From Hirundichthys speculiger (taxonomy: Eukaryota > Chordata > Actinopteri > Beloniformes > Exocoetidae): 64,000 nucleotides of DNA. This document shows, in pieces, positions 23,651 through 36,570 of this stretch. Position 1 is the stretch's first letter. Each line of letters begins with the position of its first letter. A program made the translations under genes and the position numbers. The notes beneath the pieces are model-generated. The model was not told the origin of the DNA. It made no database searches and saw only the letters and a program-made list of their open reading frames with translations. The stretch is taken from NCBI GenBank assembly GCA_018398805.1, contig JAGFBZ010002561.1:1-64000 (forward strand). The letters run 5' to 3'.

Positions 23651-25997
23651 ATTGCAGCGGCTGGTGTGGTGGTGTGGTTGTTCCGCGGTGCTTCCATGGT
23701 CGGTGGGACCCAAAGGTAGGTCATCTTGTTGTTGGCTCACAGTTGGCCTGCACAGGCTTCCTTGTATTGAGGATTTAAAATAATTTCGTTGGCTTTGGGA
23801 CGATGCGGCTTCATCAGTGTTGTCAAATGGGTGCAGGTCTCTGATTAATATTGGAAAAAGAGCAATTGTTAAAGCTGAACAATGCCCTCTGTCTGGGAAG
23901 CATGTAAAATGTGCTCTCTTGAGAGCATTTTGAGACTCAACTGTGAAATACCTATTCAAGATAACCGTCGCCAGACACAGATGGCCATCACAAAAAAACA
24001 AAAAGAAAAATTCTATTAATAATAGGAAAAAAGGGGAACCAGAGCCAGAGCAAGTTGCCATGTCCAGAGCTTTAGGACCAATTTGGATGCACAAGTTTGC
24101 TGAAAGACCTCATTCTTCATATTTACAAGCATTCTTTTCCGTCATTGTGAAGGCTCAGGGAGTTGCAATGGGAAATTAGCACAAATTGTTTTCACTTCAG
24201 CATTTAATAAGTCTGACGTGGTGCGCTGTTGCGCACATGGCGATAAGGCTAGGACTCAGTGGCCCGCGGCTCAGCGGTGGTGCCTCGCGTTAGCCAGGAT
24301 ATTGTGCCACACCGTAATAAAACTGCAGTGTGTTCCCCAAAGGGATGCAGTAAATTTAATGAGATGGAAATGTGGCACGATAATGAACTACTGGAGCAGA
24401 CTAGGAAGACATGTATGACAGTGTTATCTAACAGAGCCCACAGCAGCCAGCCACAGTGGAGTTATTCGTCATCTTGCGATCAGCTAACGCAAATTTCCTA
24501 AAAAGTTGAAGATGAAGATTATAATTTTCATAATACAAATTGGTCCTAGATATCCTACTGTAACAATTTATCACCATAACAACTCCTTAAATTATCCCAA
24601 ATACCTGTAGGTGCTCTATAAACTGGCCATGTGTTGAGCAGCTGTGGCAGCTCCCCAGACTGCTCTCATCCTTCCCTCCCAGTATCCGTCACGTCCTCCC
24701 ACAGCTGTATCCTTTACCTGCATTAAAGGAAAAAGCTGGCTCAGACCTTTTTGTTCCTGCGGCTTCAGAGCCGGCTTCTTAGAATCAAATATAAAGAGCA
24801 TGTGACAGACATATTAATTACGAAATCACGTACAAAGGGCAGTTCTGCTTCTCTGACAATGAATTAGATTCTTAAAGGTCTTGTGGTCCACCAGAATGTT
24901 TATTTGACTTTTGAACAGAAATAAGCTTCGCTCAGCGGTCGTGGTGGCAGTTCTTAGCCAGGATATGTACTGTGAGCCACAGAAAATCCTACTTGGTTGC
25001 TTTCCCAGCGCTTAAAAAAAAAAAAAAAAAAAATAACAGCTTTCAACTCTTTAGCATATTAATTTAGTATATAGGACAATAGGAAACAGATGTCCATTTT
25101 CAAATGGATCCCTTTATTTGTTCTAAAGTTAACCACAGCATAAAAAAGATGAAAATCAGAAAAAATAAATTGAATAGAATAATACTTTATTAATCCTCTA
25201 AAAGGATTTATGTCTTTGTAGAATGAATTACTGGTGAAAAATGAAGAAATAAACCACAATTAAAGAAAGTGGAAAAATCTAAATCAGATGACAAAGCGTC
25301 GGAGAGTTGAGAGTGTAGCAGAGAGGAGCATGGCTGAAATCTCCTGAGATCGCCAAGAAAAGAGGAGACCCTCTGAGGAGCCAGTTTGAGCTGCATTCAT
25401 GCTGGCTTTCACCCCTCTGGATGGTTTATTCCAATTACTTCCACGTCGTTCATAGACCTGCATAAGGAGCAAGAGGTGCTTGTCTCTCACATACAGAACC
25501 TTCTGATGTCTCTCGCCTGCCAGACTTGCTCCCTCTGTTAAAGTCCCGCCTCCTTCCCAGCTTCCACCTGTGGGCCTCCGTTTCTGTAGCTGAAAGCTGA
25601 GGTTCAGTCTGTTCATTTCGGTTTATCTCTACGCCAGGACTTATTTCTTGCTGCACGTCATGTCTGTCTCCTTTTCAGGAAGTCTGAGTTTGGCTCTTTT
25701 TTTTCCAGGCATTTCTACTGCTTTAGAAAGCTCTTATCAGCTCATCCCACAAAAGTCTGTTTTAATGAAAAAGGTTTCTGTAGAAAATTCGAATGTGACT
25801 GTTGCTGCTCCAACAGGTTGCCACTAGGGCGGCGCCATTCTTACACTCATTGATTCGTGCCAAATGACTTTGTGTTCAAGAAAAAACAAGCCAGAAAGAG
25901 TCTTTTTATGTGGATCGGTGCAGAAATGGGAGAAACCACATGGAAAGCCTTAAAACTGATTGGTGTTGAACTGATTATAGCTCTTCTCTCCCTTCAG

Positions 25998-26123
25998 GCC
26001 ACACAGGGCGTCTGCTGCAGTCCCTCTGCTTCACCAGTATGTCCTTCCTGCTGCTCCACATCATCTATCAGATTACCATCAACAGCCTCCTGGCCAGGAA
26101 CTCCATCTCCTCCAACTTCAACT
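25998..26123 (+). CDS. piezo2: Piezo2 coding exon 3
   Basis: The exon encodes residues 54-95: GHTGRLLQSLCFTSMSFL, then LLHIIYQITINSLLARNS and ISSNFN. It carries the near-invariant Piezo GHTGRLL motif just after helix 2, and transmembrane helix 3. The extracellular loop follows and ends at a cysteine split with exon 4 (NFN-C-SSW). The acceptor is CTCCCTTCAG|GCCAC and the donor is TTCAACT|GTGAGT, phase 1 to 1 (126 nt). No frame problem. Confidence 0.95.
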
Positions 26124-28356
26124 GTGAGTACACTGCAGCCTTTATGGTCGTAGCTTCAAGGCAAGTGAGGTTTGCTGCGTGCAGACGAATCAAGAAGCTT
26201 CGCAGGTCAACGATCCAGGAGGGAGGAATGAAGTAGATGGAGTGAGTCTCATTTTGTTCTGGCCTTTCAGGAACCATTTTCAAAAGACTAAAGAAGCAAG
26301 CATTGTGTTTTTAGAAAGGTCAGACTAATAAAACCGTTAGCAGTCTCACAGAGCATTTACACAACATCCAGTTGCAACTTGTTACCTGTTGGAGATGATA
26401 ATGGCAACTCCTACTGATAGATCTTTTAGTTCCCACGTTCCATTTCTGTAGCCAGCATAGCCTCTGGATGTTTTTTTTTTTATTTTAAACATGCGCAGAC
26501 TGAAGTGTATAAATTTAACGCAGCAATGTAAATGAAGCTTAAGTATAATTTTAAAAACATCAGGTAGAAATGCAAGACTTGGGCCCGCACTGAACACGTG
26601 TCAAAATGGAGGAAGTCTCCACTTATTGTGGCGACTGTTTATTTCTGACTGGGCACACATGTGTGGCTCATTCATCACGCAGCATGATTTCTGTACTTAA
26701 ACTCCGGCCCCGGCAGCTGATGTGGTGTCATCAGAGAAGGTTTCGGCTTTTTTCGCGGCCCGAGGGAAAGTTTTTACCCCAAACCTCTAAGTTAAGACAT
26801 GCACCATTTGAGCGAAAACAAATATTCTAGAAATATCCGGACCCCCTTTTGCATTTTGTCACATCGTGGGGATTTATGACCCCAACACATTCCTCAGTTT
26901 AATTGGCTTTCTTGTGCCATATGGCGACGTAGAGGAGAAAGAGAGATGCCAGTAAAGCAAATACTATAAGCTGCTCGCCTCACTGTTGGGAAGGTGTTAA
27001 TAGTTGGCCTTGGGCTTCTCATGAAACTTTGTATCAAACTGTAAAAAACTGAAAATGTCTAGACGGGACAGACCCTGACCCTGTTTTCTCATGACTTGAT
27101 CTTTTTAGTGGAAGCAGCTTGGTTTCCTCCGTTGAGGCCGAGCCAGCTCAGAGGGCAGAACAAACCTTATCACCTCAGGCAGAAACACACAGAGCCGTTC
27201 AGTCGGTAGACTAAATTTGCTCTGAAGGAGATCTTTATTACTGGGTTCATGCGGCCTGCAGTTTTTGGCAGATTTAAACCCCAGAGCAATGAGATTATAA
27301 AGTCTAACCATCTATTTTATCTAACTTTGCATGAAGTGATTTTCTCTATTTGATTTTCCATACGTTAGAGCATTTAGGTTTTGTTTTTAACTTCATGAAG
27401 CTGAAGTTTGAATGAATATTTTGGGTGAATTACCTGAAACGTATGACAGCGAGAGTCCTTGTGTGAGTCACGGGCTCCCTCAGAGGGACCTCACAGATAA
27501 CAGCTGGTGGATCTCTTTCATTTAAGAGTCAGTGAGGTCGGGTGTTGAGAAACGTCACATCCTTGTAAAGGTTATAAGGGTTGCTGGAGATTTTAGAAAG
27601 TATCAAAATAAATTGCAGTTTTATGGTGCTGTGTCATCGAAAACATCTGGAGAGCGCATGTCCCACATCCTCAAGACAGTCTTCACCCACCGTTGGGCAA
27701 AACCAATAATCTTTCCCACTGTGACCATTTCCTTGCCTATTGTTGGGATTTTACCTCCTGACACTAACGTCAACCTATTCCTGCTTCTATTTCTGGATTA
27801 CAACAGGAAGCAAGACATTACTCTTCTCCCCTTAAACTGCCGCCTACATTCTGATAAATTGCCTTATCTCAGATTTCTATATCTGGTATTTAGCCCCCTT
27901 GACACCCTTTTCCTTTTGGCAGCCGCGCATAAACAGGGAGTCCTCCTTCACAGTGGAGCAGTTACCCTCCCCCTGGATAGCTTCATATAATTTCCTCTGT
28001 TTGCCGCAGCCAAATACACCATTAGCGCAGAAAGCTGAGTTGAGTATGAATGAGAAAAGCTTTCCAAAAGACCCGAATGTCTCCAGCTGTTAGGGCAGGC
28101 CAGTGACTGGTCACCAGATGAGCCTCCTTAAGGTCATTCCTGCGTGGTGACTGGACACAGATGGAACTGCATTTACAAACAGTTTGCGTTAACTGTGAAA
28201 GGGCACCAGGTGGGTGGACTCTGCTACACTTTACGCCAACTACAGTCGTTACAGAGAAACACACCTCTGACTTTTTCCTGCACTTGTCCAAACCTTTTGG
28301 CTGTTGTTGTCCTTGCAGGGAATCCTCACCCATCTGGTGGCTAAATTGGTTAAAAC

Positions 28357-29480
28357 TAGGGCTGGTCAAGTTAACGCGTTATTATCGCGTTAACTCATTA
28401 ATTAATTAACGCTGACATTTATTTTATCACACGTTAACGCATGTTGCTCACATGCTTTTGTTTTGAAAAGTCTGTTACTGGCTACTGTGGAACTGGAAAA
28501 CAATTAGCAAGTAAACATAGGGAAAAGCTAAAACAGACATGGAGAACGGTAAAAATCTGTGAACTTTACAGTTCAGGTAGCAGCTCAGGTAGCAATATTA
28601 ACAATTCTGTCTAAAAAAAAAAATTCTGGACCGCAACAAAACTTTCGCGTCATCCTACATGTTACATTAGATCTGCTCCATGTGTTTACTGTCCTGCTGT
28701 TCTTTTACTGGTTACTTCAGTGCGGCTCCATCTAGTGGCACAGATGTGTAATGACAACAGAAAGTCCAGTCCTCGATTATAAAACAAATTCATTTCTGTG
28801 GCCCATTTTTTAGTTTTGTATTTTTGATCCAAGTCTAAAATTGAAATATAAAAAAACAGGCTTTTTTTGTGTGTGTTAGATTAAAAAACAAAAAAACATA
28901 ATAAAATGTCATTTTCAAATTTTTTTTATTTTTGATTGACAGTTGAAAATGGAAAGAATGTATGATACACAGATTGGTAAAATTACTGAACTTTAACATG
29001 GACATTTTCATTTTAAAGTTCTCCCAGATGGAGGATTTGAAACAAGTTTATTTGTAACAACTGCCAAGTTGAACTCCCCGTTAAAAGTTTCTGCTGTTAC
29101 GTCAGAAATTGCCTGTTTTAATATTCTGATTGTGCTAAGCCACAATCATTTTGTTGGATTTTGTTGGTAGACTTTTTTTAAATTTTTTATAAAAACAGGA
29201 TGACATTAATGCCCTGGCAGTGGCAATTAGCTTTATTTTATTTTACATTTTTTAAGATGAGATTTACACTAAATATGTGTTACTGACAAGTGCTGATGTT
29301 AAAAGTGTTTGAACAACAAATGTTATGACATATTAGTTCGTATGGCAACAGAACATTTAAATAAAAGTGCATTTTACACTACTTTTGAATTCATTATTTT
29401 ATTTTGCGTATACAATGCGATTAATCGTGATTAATCAGGGAAATAATGCGATTAAAAATTTTAATCGTTGCCCAGCCCTA
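28357..29480 (+). mobile_element. hAT-like non-autonomous element, family B, copy 2 (intact ends)
   Basis: The element is 1,124 bp and starts TAGGGCTGGTCAAGTTAACG. It ends AATCGTTGCCCAGCCCTA, giving short terminal inverted repeats TAGGGCTGG(G)CAA. The 8-bp target duplication GTTAAAAC (28349-28356 and 29481-29488) is perfect. No transposase frame survives. The terminal octamer TAGGGCTG is shared with family A, suggesting mobilisation by the same or related hAT transposases. Confidence 0.85.
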
Positions 29481-31969
29481 GTTAAAACAAAAAGGATTTT
29501 TTTTTTCATCTGATTTGTCCAACAGCTGATGGCTCATAAAGAGCTAAGAGGCTCGTTGAATAACCGCGTCACGATGAACCGGCACCGCTGGACTGCCTTC
29601 TTGCTTTTCTTACCCACGTCTCCTTTCAGCAGGCTCTGTAAATGTGGGACGTTTTCCGAGCTCTCTCCCAGCTTATCCGAGAATAGTTATGACAGGCTGA
29701 AATGTTGACACTGCATATCCTCAGTGTGTGGAAAGGCGTAACTCGTATTAGGCCCCAGAGATAGAAGAGAGTGCAAAGAAATGCTGTGCCGAGGTTAACA
29801 GCCCAGCAAGCACAAAGGTTGTTTTATGGTGCTCACATAAAGTCTGGGGACAGGTATTTTTGGTGCCCAGCTGGGTTGAAATGTGGCCTCGCCTCAATAG
29901 ACAGAAAGTCTCACTCTCTCCTCGAGATGTCTCTCTGCTGAGCTCAGTCTGCATCCCACAATATTCCTCTGTCATGCGATGGATCTCACTGGCCTCATGT
30001 TACCTTTGCATTCCTCAACAATGATCTCACACACGGCATGGGTTCCTCTCTCACACCTGTAGGTTTAGTCTGGACCGGGTGAAGTTGCATGTTTGGACGT
30101 GGGAATAACTAAAACAGACAGTGTTTAGCTTCTGGTCGCTGGGTTTCATTGGTGCGTTATGGCCTTTATTTATCTCCGTAGTTGGTTTTTGGACTTTTGA
30201 AAAAAATCCAAGTGTTTCCGGCTCTGATTTTCATCCTTCGGCTTGTAGATGAGACTAAAGAGCTACAGAGGAAAATTAAAAACTATGATATATGGAGTTC
30301 ATGCTAGAGCTGGCTGGCATCACGTAAATGTAATATTCATCAACACTGGTCCTCACAATGTCTTTCCAGTCTTATTTAGCTGACTTTGTTGTGTTGTTGT
30401 GACTGTTTAAAGTTTTTCCTTTTGCTTAAACTCATAGCCATCTCACCTGAATTGAAGATGCTTAAGTGATTTTTGGACACAAGTGAAGGAAACTATTCCA
30501 AAACAAGCAAAGGATTGAAAAGGATTGTCGAGCATCAGCAAACCTTTGGCTTGACAGTTAAATTAAATCTCGAACAAATCCAGTGGAGAATTAGGTTAAT
30601 AAAAACGTGTATTACAGAGCGGAGGTGGGAGAAAACTGACTTGAACAGAGAAATGAAACGGTAGCTTTTGGGATCGGAAACGTCAGCGCTTTGAATTTAT
30701 GGTGTGACAGAAAAAAAAATGACAGCGTCCAACTGTAGCAACATCTGCATTTGCATGGAAAAACGAATAAATAAACTATACTTTGTGTAATTTTATCTTT
30801 TTCTTTTTTGTAAAATAAGCTTCTTTCATTCCAGAGAGTGGCTTGTTTTGGCAAATGACAGAATATGTCATATTTTATATGAGAATATCGTTTTTCTAAG
30901 ACACACCTTTTTGATTTTGAAGGAAAATCCACTTTTTTTAAAATTCCATATTAACAATGTGGAATGATATTTTCTCTAACTGCTTCTTTTATTGGCTGAA
31001 TTACTTCCCTACCTACCTCAGTGGCCCCAGCATGCCTTTGTACCCCAGCAGAGCATCTGCTGACCTGCTAAATCTGGAATTAGTGCTTCATAATTTGTGC
31101 AGCAACAACCTGTTTACATCTCTTCAAAATCTGATTAGATGTTTAACAAAAACATCACTGCTTTACCTGCAGCGTGCAAACGTTTATAGTGGAAAGTTTT
31201 TACCTGTACTTCACCCTCAGAGGTGGGAAAGTTGGTGATTTATTTGTTGAGGGAATCGACTTTGTGCTCCCTCGAGGCGTTTTGGACAATTGTCCTTCAA
31301 ATGACTGGATCGTACCATAAAACATGCATAGAACAACAGAAATGCACGGTTGTTTACTCTACTGTCGCTGTTGCTGTCAATCTGTTTATTCATGATTAAG
31401 GTAAATCTATGAAAGTAAAGTGATATTGATGATTGCCTGAAGCTGTATCATGCATCAGAGCTCCTGTCTTCCGTGTCTCTGCTTTTCAGCCTTCCCGCAG
31501 GCAGGGCTCATTTTAACTGCTGATAATACGTCTGTGTGCTGTTAAAGATGGGAGTAGCTGTGTAGACAGACAGATAAGTTTTAACTGTTCGTTTTAACTC
31601 CGGGTGAAGCGTTTGATGTCAGGGGTTTGTTATGTAGCCTCCCCCCCAGCAGGTGTTTTTGTTCTTTTAAATCTCTCAGCGGCGTGTTTCGTCACCCGCC
31701 CACTGACGTGTCTCGTCTTATCCAGCTACTCGAGCCAGAGCTCCTTAAATTTGTGATGATCTGTTGTTTTCAGAAATGCAGATGTTTGGTTCGGCTTCTA
31801 CGCCTTAACTTCAGCCAGACTTTTGATTTTGGACTTTGAAAGTATTTTTCAAGCTCTTTCTGTCACTGATTGGAAATAAAACTTCTGTATCTAACATTTT
31901 ATACATCTGTAATTACACTCTCTTATTTACTTATACGACACTCATATTCCTTGTTTAATGGACAGTGTG

Positions 31970-32740
31970 AATTGTGTCTTATAAGGTGACCCAACAGGCC
32001 ATTCAGTCTGTATACAAACAGGCTCCGGTTCACATCGCTGGTAGTCTAAGTTGGATTCGTCCCAGATGCAGGGTTCTGCCTTGGTTGCCTTTTGTCTCCG
32101 ATTCTGTTCAAAACTTTTATGGACAGAATTTCTAAGTGCAGCCAAAGGGTGGAGGGGTTTCGGTTTGGTGGTCTCGGGATCACATCTCTCCTCTTTGTGG
32201 ATGACGCGGTCCTGTTGGCTTCATAGAGGAGGGTCTTCTGGTGTTATTGGAGCAGTTGGTAGGCTGAGTGTGTAAGTGGCAGTGGTGAGAATTAATGCCT
32301 GCAGATATGAGACAATTGCTGGTCCTACCCTCAGCTGTGGTTGAAGTTATGGGAAGTGACTGAAAGATTAAAGATTGTGAACAAATGAGTTTCCTCACAG
32401 CACTCCTGACTCTGCCGTAGAGATAAGGGTGAGAAGTTCAGTCATCTGGGAGAAACTCGTAGTAGAGCTGCTGGTCCACCACGATGAGAGGAGCCAGTTG
32501 AGGTGGTACGGGTGTCTGGTTAGGACACCTCTGGGACGCCTCCCTGGAGAGGTGTTTCAGGCATGTCCAAATGGATGAAAGCTCCAGGGCAGACCAAAGA
32601 CCTGCTGGGTAGATTATATCTATGGTCTGGCCTGTGAGCACCTTGCTCTACTCCCAGAAGAGCTGGAAGAGGTGGCTGGGGGGAGGGAGGTCTGGGCCTC
32701 TCTGCTGAGGCTGCTGCCTCCAGTGACCCAAACCCAGAAG
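31970..32740 (+). mobile_element. Degenerate LINE (probably RTE-like) fragment
   Basis: The frame around 32190-32226 reads LLFVDDAVLLAS followed by a stop. This is the catalytic (F/Y)xDD box of a non-LTR reverse transcriptase. It is preceded by a diverged SVQNFYGQNF-type stretch (near 32100-32135). From about 32427 it continues with TCAGTCATCTGGGAGAAACT, CTGGGACGCCTCCCTGGAGAG and AAGAGCTGGAAGAGGTGGCT, a common fish LINE 3' region. Several stops and frameshifts show it is long dead. Confidence 0.75.
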
Positions 32741-33402
32741 ATAGTTCACTTGTTATTTGTGACAAATGCTCCACGTGAAGGAGGGAAACATAGCACAAGC
32801 TTTAATACGTCAAACCCGATCAGCCACCTGAAACATAACCATCGCTTCCATGGAGTTTTGAAACGTGAGCTAACATGAGCTAACGTGGGCAAGCAAACAC
32901 CAAGTCTCGTTTCCTCTCCTCGCCATATTCTCTCTCATCTAAAGCTTCCATGAGATTAAAAAAAACCCAAAACTACCGAACCTCATTTACTTTAAGTAAA
33001 GGCATTCATTTAAATGGAATCACAAGCCAAAATCCTTTAAATATAGTTTTTTGTTACTATTTAGTGCACTTTTTCAGTTTATTCACACAGATAAGTAACT
33101 TGTGTCAGTACATTATACTCTGCATTATTTTTTATTGTCATTGAAGGAAGGCATTTTTTCAGTTAGTAATTCTGATGCATGTATTTCCATCAGTTCAAGG
33201 AGCCTCTTATTTTTTATATCAGTCAGTAATGCAGCCTTATTTAAGTTAATGTGAGATATCAAATAGGTTTGTTTGATAGCTTTAAGAAAATGTTTGAGAG
33301 GCTTGCCAATAATTTTTAATTGGCAAAAATATATATCTCTTCATTTAAAGAGTCCAAACTGTTTTTGGTTTTGTTCATAGTATTGATGTAATGATCTTAG
33401 GT

Positions 33403-33504
33403 ATATGTGTGTTATCGGTTATCGGTATCGGTATTGGCCTTTAGGAGCTGAACGTTATCGATTATCGGTATCGGTTTTAAAAAACAGTTATCGTCCATCC
33501 CTAC
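33403..33504 (-). mobile_element. hAT-type terminus remnant (TATCGG-rich)
   Basis: The segment has repeated TTATCGGT/ATCGGTATCGGTAT motifs in two arms, around GGCCTTTAGGAGCTGAACG, and ends TTATCGTCCATCCCTA. Read inverted, the terminus TAGGGATGGACGATAA resembles hAT MITE ends. Only about 100 bp is present and the far end and target duplication were not found. Confidence 0.5.
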
Positions 33505-33773
33505 TTATTCCTGAAGCTTACGGGCTGGAACTTAAATATTTTCCACATCTACAGTGACTAGTGAGCAGCAGACACCTGTAACTGCTGAGATACTGGAAAT
33601 AATGATTTCTTACTGGTGTGAAGGTGTTGTGCTCTGTGCTCTGTGCTGGCCCAGCTGCAACACAGCTCCATGGTTTAATGATGATGGCATAAAAGTGTTA
33701 TTGAAGATGTTTAATTGCATGTTTTTGCCAAACCAACAAATTTTACTCACTGACTTTGTTTTTTTCCCCCCAG

Positions 33774-33816
33774 GCTCGTCATGGGAGAGATCCACACGAC
33801 AAATTGGCTTTGAGAG
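33774..33816 (+). CDS. piezo2: Piezo2 coding exon 4
   Basis: This 43-nt exon encodes residues 96-109. The split cysteine codon is followed by SSWERSTRQIGFE, matching the mammalian CSTWEKTFRQIGFE segment. The cysteine and following CSSW are conserved in the extracellular loop of the first blade unit. The acceptor is CCCCAG|GCTCG and the donor is GAGAG|GTAAAA, phase 1 to 2. Confidence 0.93.
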
Positions 33817-35828
33817 GTAAAACAGTGATTCATGAGGCGCATACACTCGACCACAGGCAACCTCCAACATGCCAAATTTTACCAGTTTGGCAGTTTAGAT
33901 GCTTTTCCTGAACTGGTGAAGGGAAGAGGAAACAGCTCGGGGATTTAAATCTGACCTTTTGTATTCACAGTCAAAAGCAAACACCCTGTAAATCAACATT
34001 TTTGCTTCACCTGTCATGCACTTCTCATCTTATACTGCATTTACAAGTTAGAGGTTGCATCGACTCTGCAAAGTGTCCTTAATACAGCAACCTCAGAATA
34101 ACATTAACCATCACTTTTTGTGTTTATCTGATTTGGCTCGTCCTCTGACGGGCAGGATAAACGCTCCCGACCCGTCCCTGTGTGGATTCTTGATGAATAC
34201 CAAAACAACTTGCATTGGACAGCTAGTTGACAGGCTTATTTTTCAAAGCTTTTGCTCTTGTGTGTGTCTCCGCACATCCCGTGATCGTATTAGATGTGGT
34301 TTCCTGAGTACGGGAATGTCCGAGCTCAGCCACGTGCTTTTTCCAGTACTCAGCGGCCCTCAGTGGATAGTGTACTGCACAGTAAGTGGCGGAAGTAGCT
34401 CCATAAACATTTTATCCTGCCTGCATTTACCTGTTTGTGTTGAGCATCGCACGCAGTGCATATACAATATTTACAACTGCATTTGTGCCCTTTTACCGCC
34501 TCTTTAGAGGAAAATAAAGTTCTCATGCACAAGAGTGTACATAAAAGATGCTGCACGTGTTTTCATCAACCAGGCAGATCTCCATTTCTTTACGACTGAT
34601 CTTTATAAATACTTTACGAATACCAAATGTTTACATGATGTGGGATCTGTATCGGTAGCTTTCCAGTGAAGCTGTGCAACCAATTACTCGTGCGCCTGAA
34701 GGTACATCGGTTTCATTGCTGCGGATGTTGTTGCGTTTCCATCACGTGACGACTCTGGGAAAGTGGGAGCTTCTGCAGTTGGTGTCCCAGCTTTGTGTGG
34801 ATCTGATGGTTTCCATCGCTTTCATTCACGTGAAGATGCACAAAGCTTCTCAACAGTGAAGCGCATGGAAAAAGATGTCCTTGATTAGATTAAGTAGCAG
34901 TAGCAGCCAAAGGTCCACCTATTTCTCCGAGCGTGCGTTTTCCATCCCGTTGATTAGCACCCCTGTTTTCAACCTGTTACTTTTATAACCTTTTTATCCA
35001 CTCCAGGCCAGAGCGAGATTGGTTTTGTTTGAAAGGACTAGATGCTTTATTACCACAGCCAAACTTTTTCTTTCCCCCCGCTGCCTGCGCTGAATCACCC
35101 GTATGTTTTTGTTTGTTGTAAGTTGTTTAATTACACTTGGAGCTCAGCAATGTAAAGAAAACACGAAGGTGGCCAAACAAAGGATGCAGGGTGATTGCTG
35201 TAAAACTAAAATAGAAGTTGGGTTGGATGATAAAAGGGAGTTTTAAAGGTTTTGAAACCTGTTAGTCATTTCAAGGACATTTTTATTTGCTTTAATTGTA
35301 CACGCAATCATGACACCTCGTAAAACGCACCCTCAGGCGGCATAAAAGCATTTCACTGGATGAGCACAGCCTGACACTGCTGAGTGCTGCTGTCATGGCA
35401 ACAATCTGCCACTACTGTTTAGCTTCCTGTCTGAACAAACCTTTTGGTGTTTAGTAAGAGGTGAAATCAAACAATGAAGACAGGGCATTAGTTTGTTCAT
35501 AATGAAGCTATGCTTTAGTTAATAGATTCAAAAGATAAATGCTGTGTCACCCAGAGCAGGAGTCAGTTACTTTCACTCAGAGATTGTGGTATTAAGATCT
35601 GAAGAGATACGCTCCTCAATCCACCTCTACTCCCCGGCTGTGCATTCACAACGATCCCATGAAGGCGCAATATTCTTCTCCCCTGTGTTGCTTTGTGAAA
35701 GCAACACATGGTAGCGGGTCTGTTTCAAAGAGCACCGAGCAGAAGAAGTTTGATTGGTTGTTCATTGGCTGTGGTGTCCTGCAGTCTAAAGATGCTCCTT
35801 TTCCCCTCAACTCTCAATTCCAGTTTCC

Positions 35829-36209
35829 AATTCAATTCAATTTTATTTGTATAGCGTATGTTACAATGTCAATTGTCTCTAGGCGCTTTACAGAGACCCA
35901 GAGCATGACCCTCGAGCAAATATCATTTACTAAAATTATAATATTAAATCCAAATCAAGGAAAATGGCAAGAAAAAACTCCACTTTAAGAGGAAGAAACC
36001 TTGAGCAGGACCTGGATCATATGGGGGACCTTCCTGCTGAAGGCCAGCCGGTAAAGAAAGAAAAAGAGAAGGGGGGACAGGACAGAGAGAGGAGAGCACA
36101 CAAATGAGTGAATGAAATGACTACATAAACAGATGCAGGTAGCAGCAGGTCACCACGCCACCCCGAACACATTTACACACACAGGTGGAGGTAAACGCTG
36201 GGATGGACA
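35829..36209 (-). mobile_element. LINE 3' tail, second copy
   Basis: The segment shares TTGTATAGCGT...TGTTACAATGTCAATTGTCT, the CAGAGCATGACC block and the AGGAAGAAACCTTGAGCAGG block with 22941-23330, in the same orientation. It starts with ATTCAATTCAATTTTATTTG, which is the LINE tail read backwards. It includes the beginning of the preceding GGTGGAGGTAAACGCTGGGA segment, then is truncated. Confidence 0.75.
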
Positions 36210-36384
36210 GAGGATGGAACTGCAAGTCAGCATGAAACTCAGGAAACTCTGGCCTGCAAACATACAGAAAGAAAAGGGAAAAAAGGAGGGCAAAACAGCA
36301 CAACAATCTACATGAAAGAAAATGGAGCACAGTTACAGTAACAAGGTGCTTCTAATTAACTATGGAATGAGCTGGAGGAGGAAA

Positions 36385-36570
36385 AAAGGCTTGACTCAAG
36401 GCAACTGGACTTCCCTTTACTTTGTTCTTGAAGACATCCAGAATGCATCACCAGTTCTGACTTTAGGATGAAATGTCTTCAAGAACAGAGGAAAAGGAAG
36501 TGCAGTTGCCTTAAGTTAAGTCTTTGAGAGTTACCGTAACCTGGATGACTGAGAGTCTACACCAGCATCC
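36385..36570. repeat. Fish interspersed repeat (ACCTGGATGACTGAGAG type)
   Basis: The segment runs from CTTGACTCAAGGCAACTGGA to AACCTGGATGACTGAGAGTC. Internally TGTTCTTGAAGACATCCAGA and GAAATGTCTTCAAGAACAGA form an imperfect inverted repeat. A diverged partial copy at about 47660-47745 ends GACCCGGATGACTGAGAATC. The family may be a Penelope-like or related retroelement end, which I cannot confirm. Confidence 0.5.

Larger units (their letters stand above)
17422..25997 (+). other. Intron 2 (about 8.6 kb)
   Basis: Contents include the hAT-type MITE copy 2 (18631-19067), a tRNA-derived repeat (about 19796-20098), the hAT-like family B copy 1 (about 20154-21243), and a minus-strand truncated LINE with 3' tail (22941-23650). 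There is also an A-run near 25014-25033. No independent gene was recognised. Frames of 60-152 codons here are repeat-derived or chance. Confidence 0.8.
26124..33773 (+). other. Intron 3 (about 7.7 kb)
   Basis: Contents include the intact 1.1-kb hAT-like element (28357-29480), a plus-strand LINE remnant (about 31970-32740) and a TATCGG-rich hAT-type terminus (about 33403-33504). A 153-codon open frame at 27532-27990 shows no recognisable domain and I do not call it a gene. A long C-run precedes the acceptor (CCCCCCAG). Confidence 0.8.

Noticed and set aside
24271..24982. Two short similar segments around TTAGCCAGGATAT (24271-24312 and 24935-24982)
   Set aside because: About 40 bp of gapped similarity only. 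Too weak to separate from chance or tiny repeat relics.
27532..27990. 153-codon plus-strand frame in intron 3
   Set aside because: It begins mid-sequence without a recognisable start context, matches no family I know, and has no splice or promoter context. Kept only as part of the intron description.
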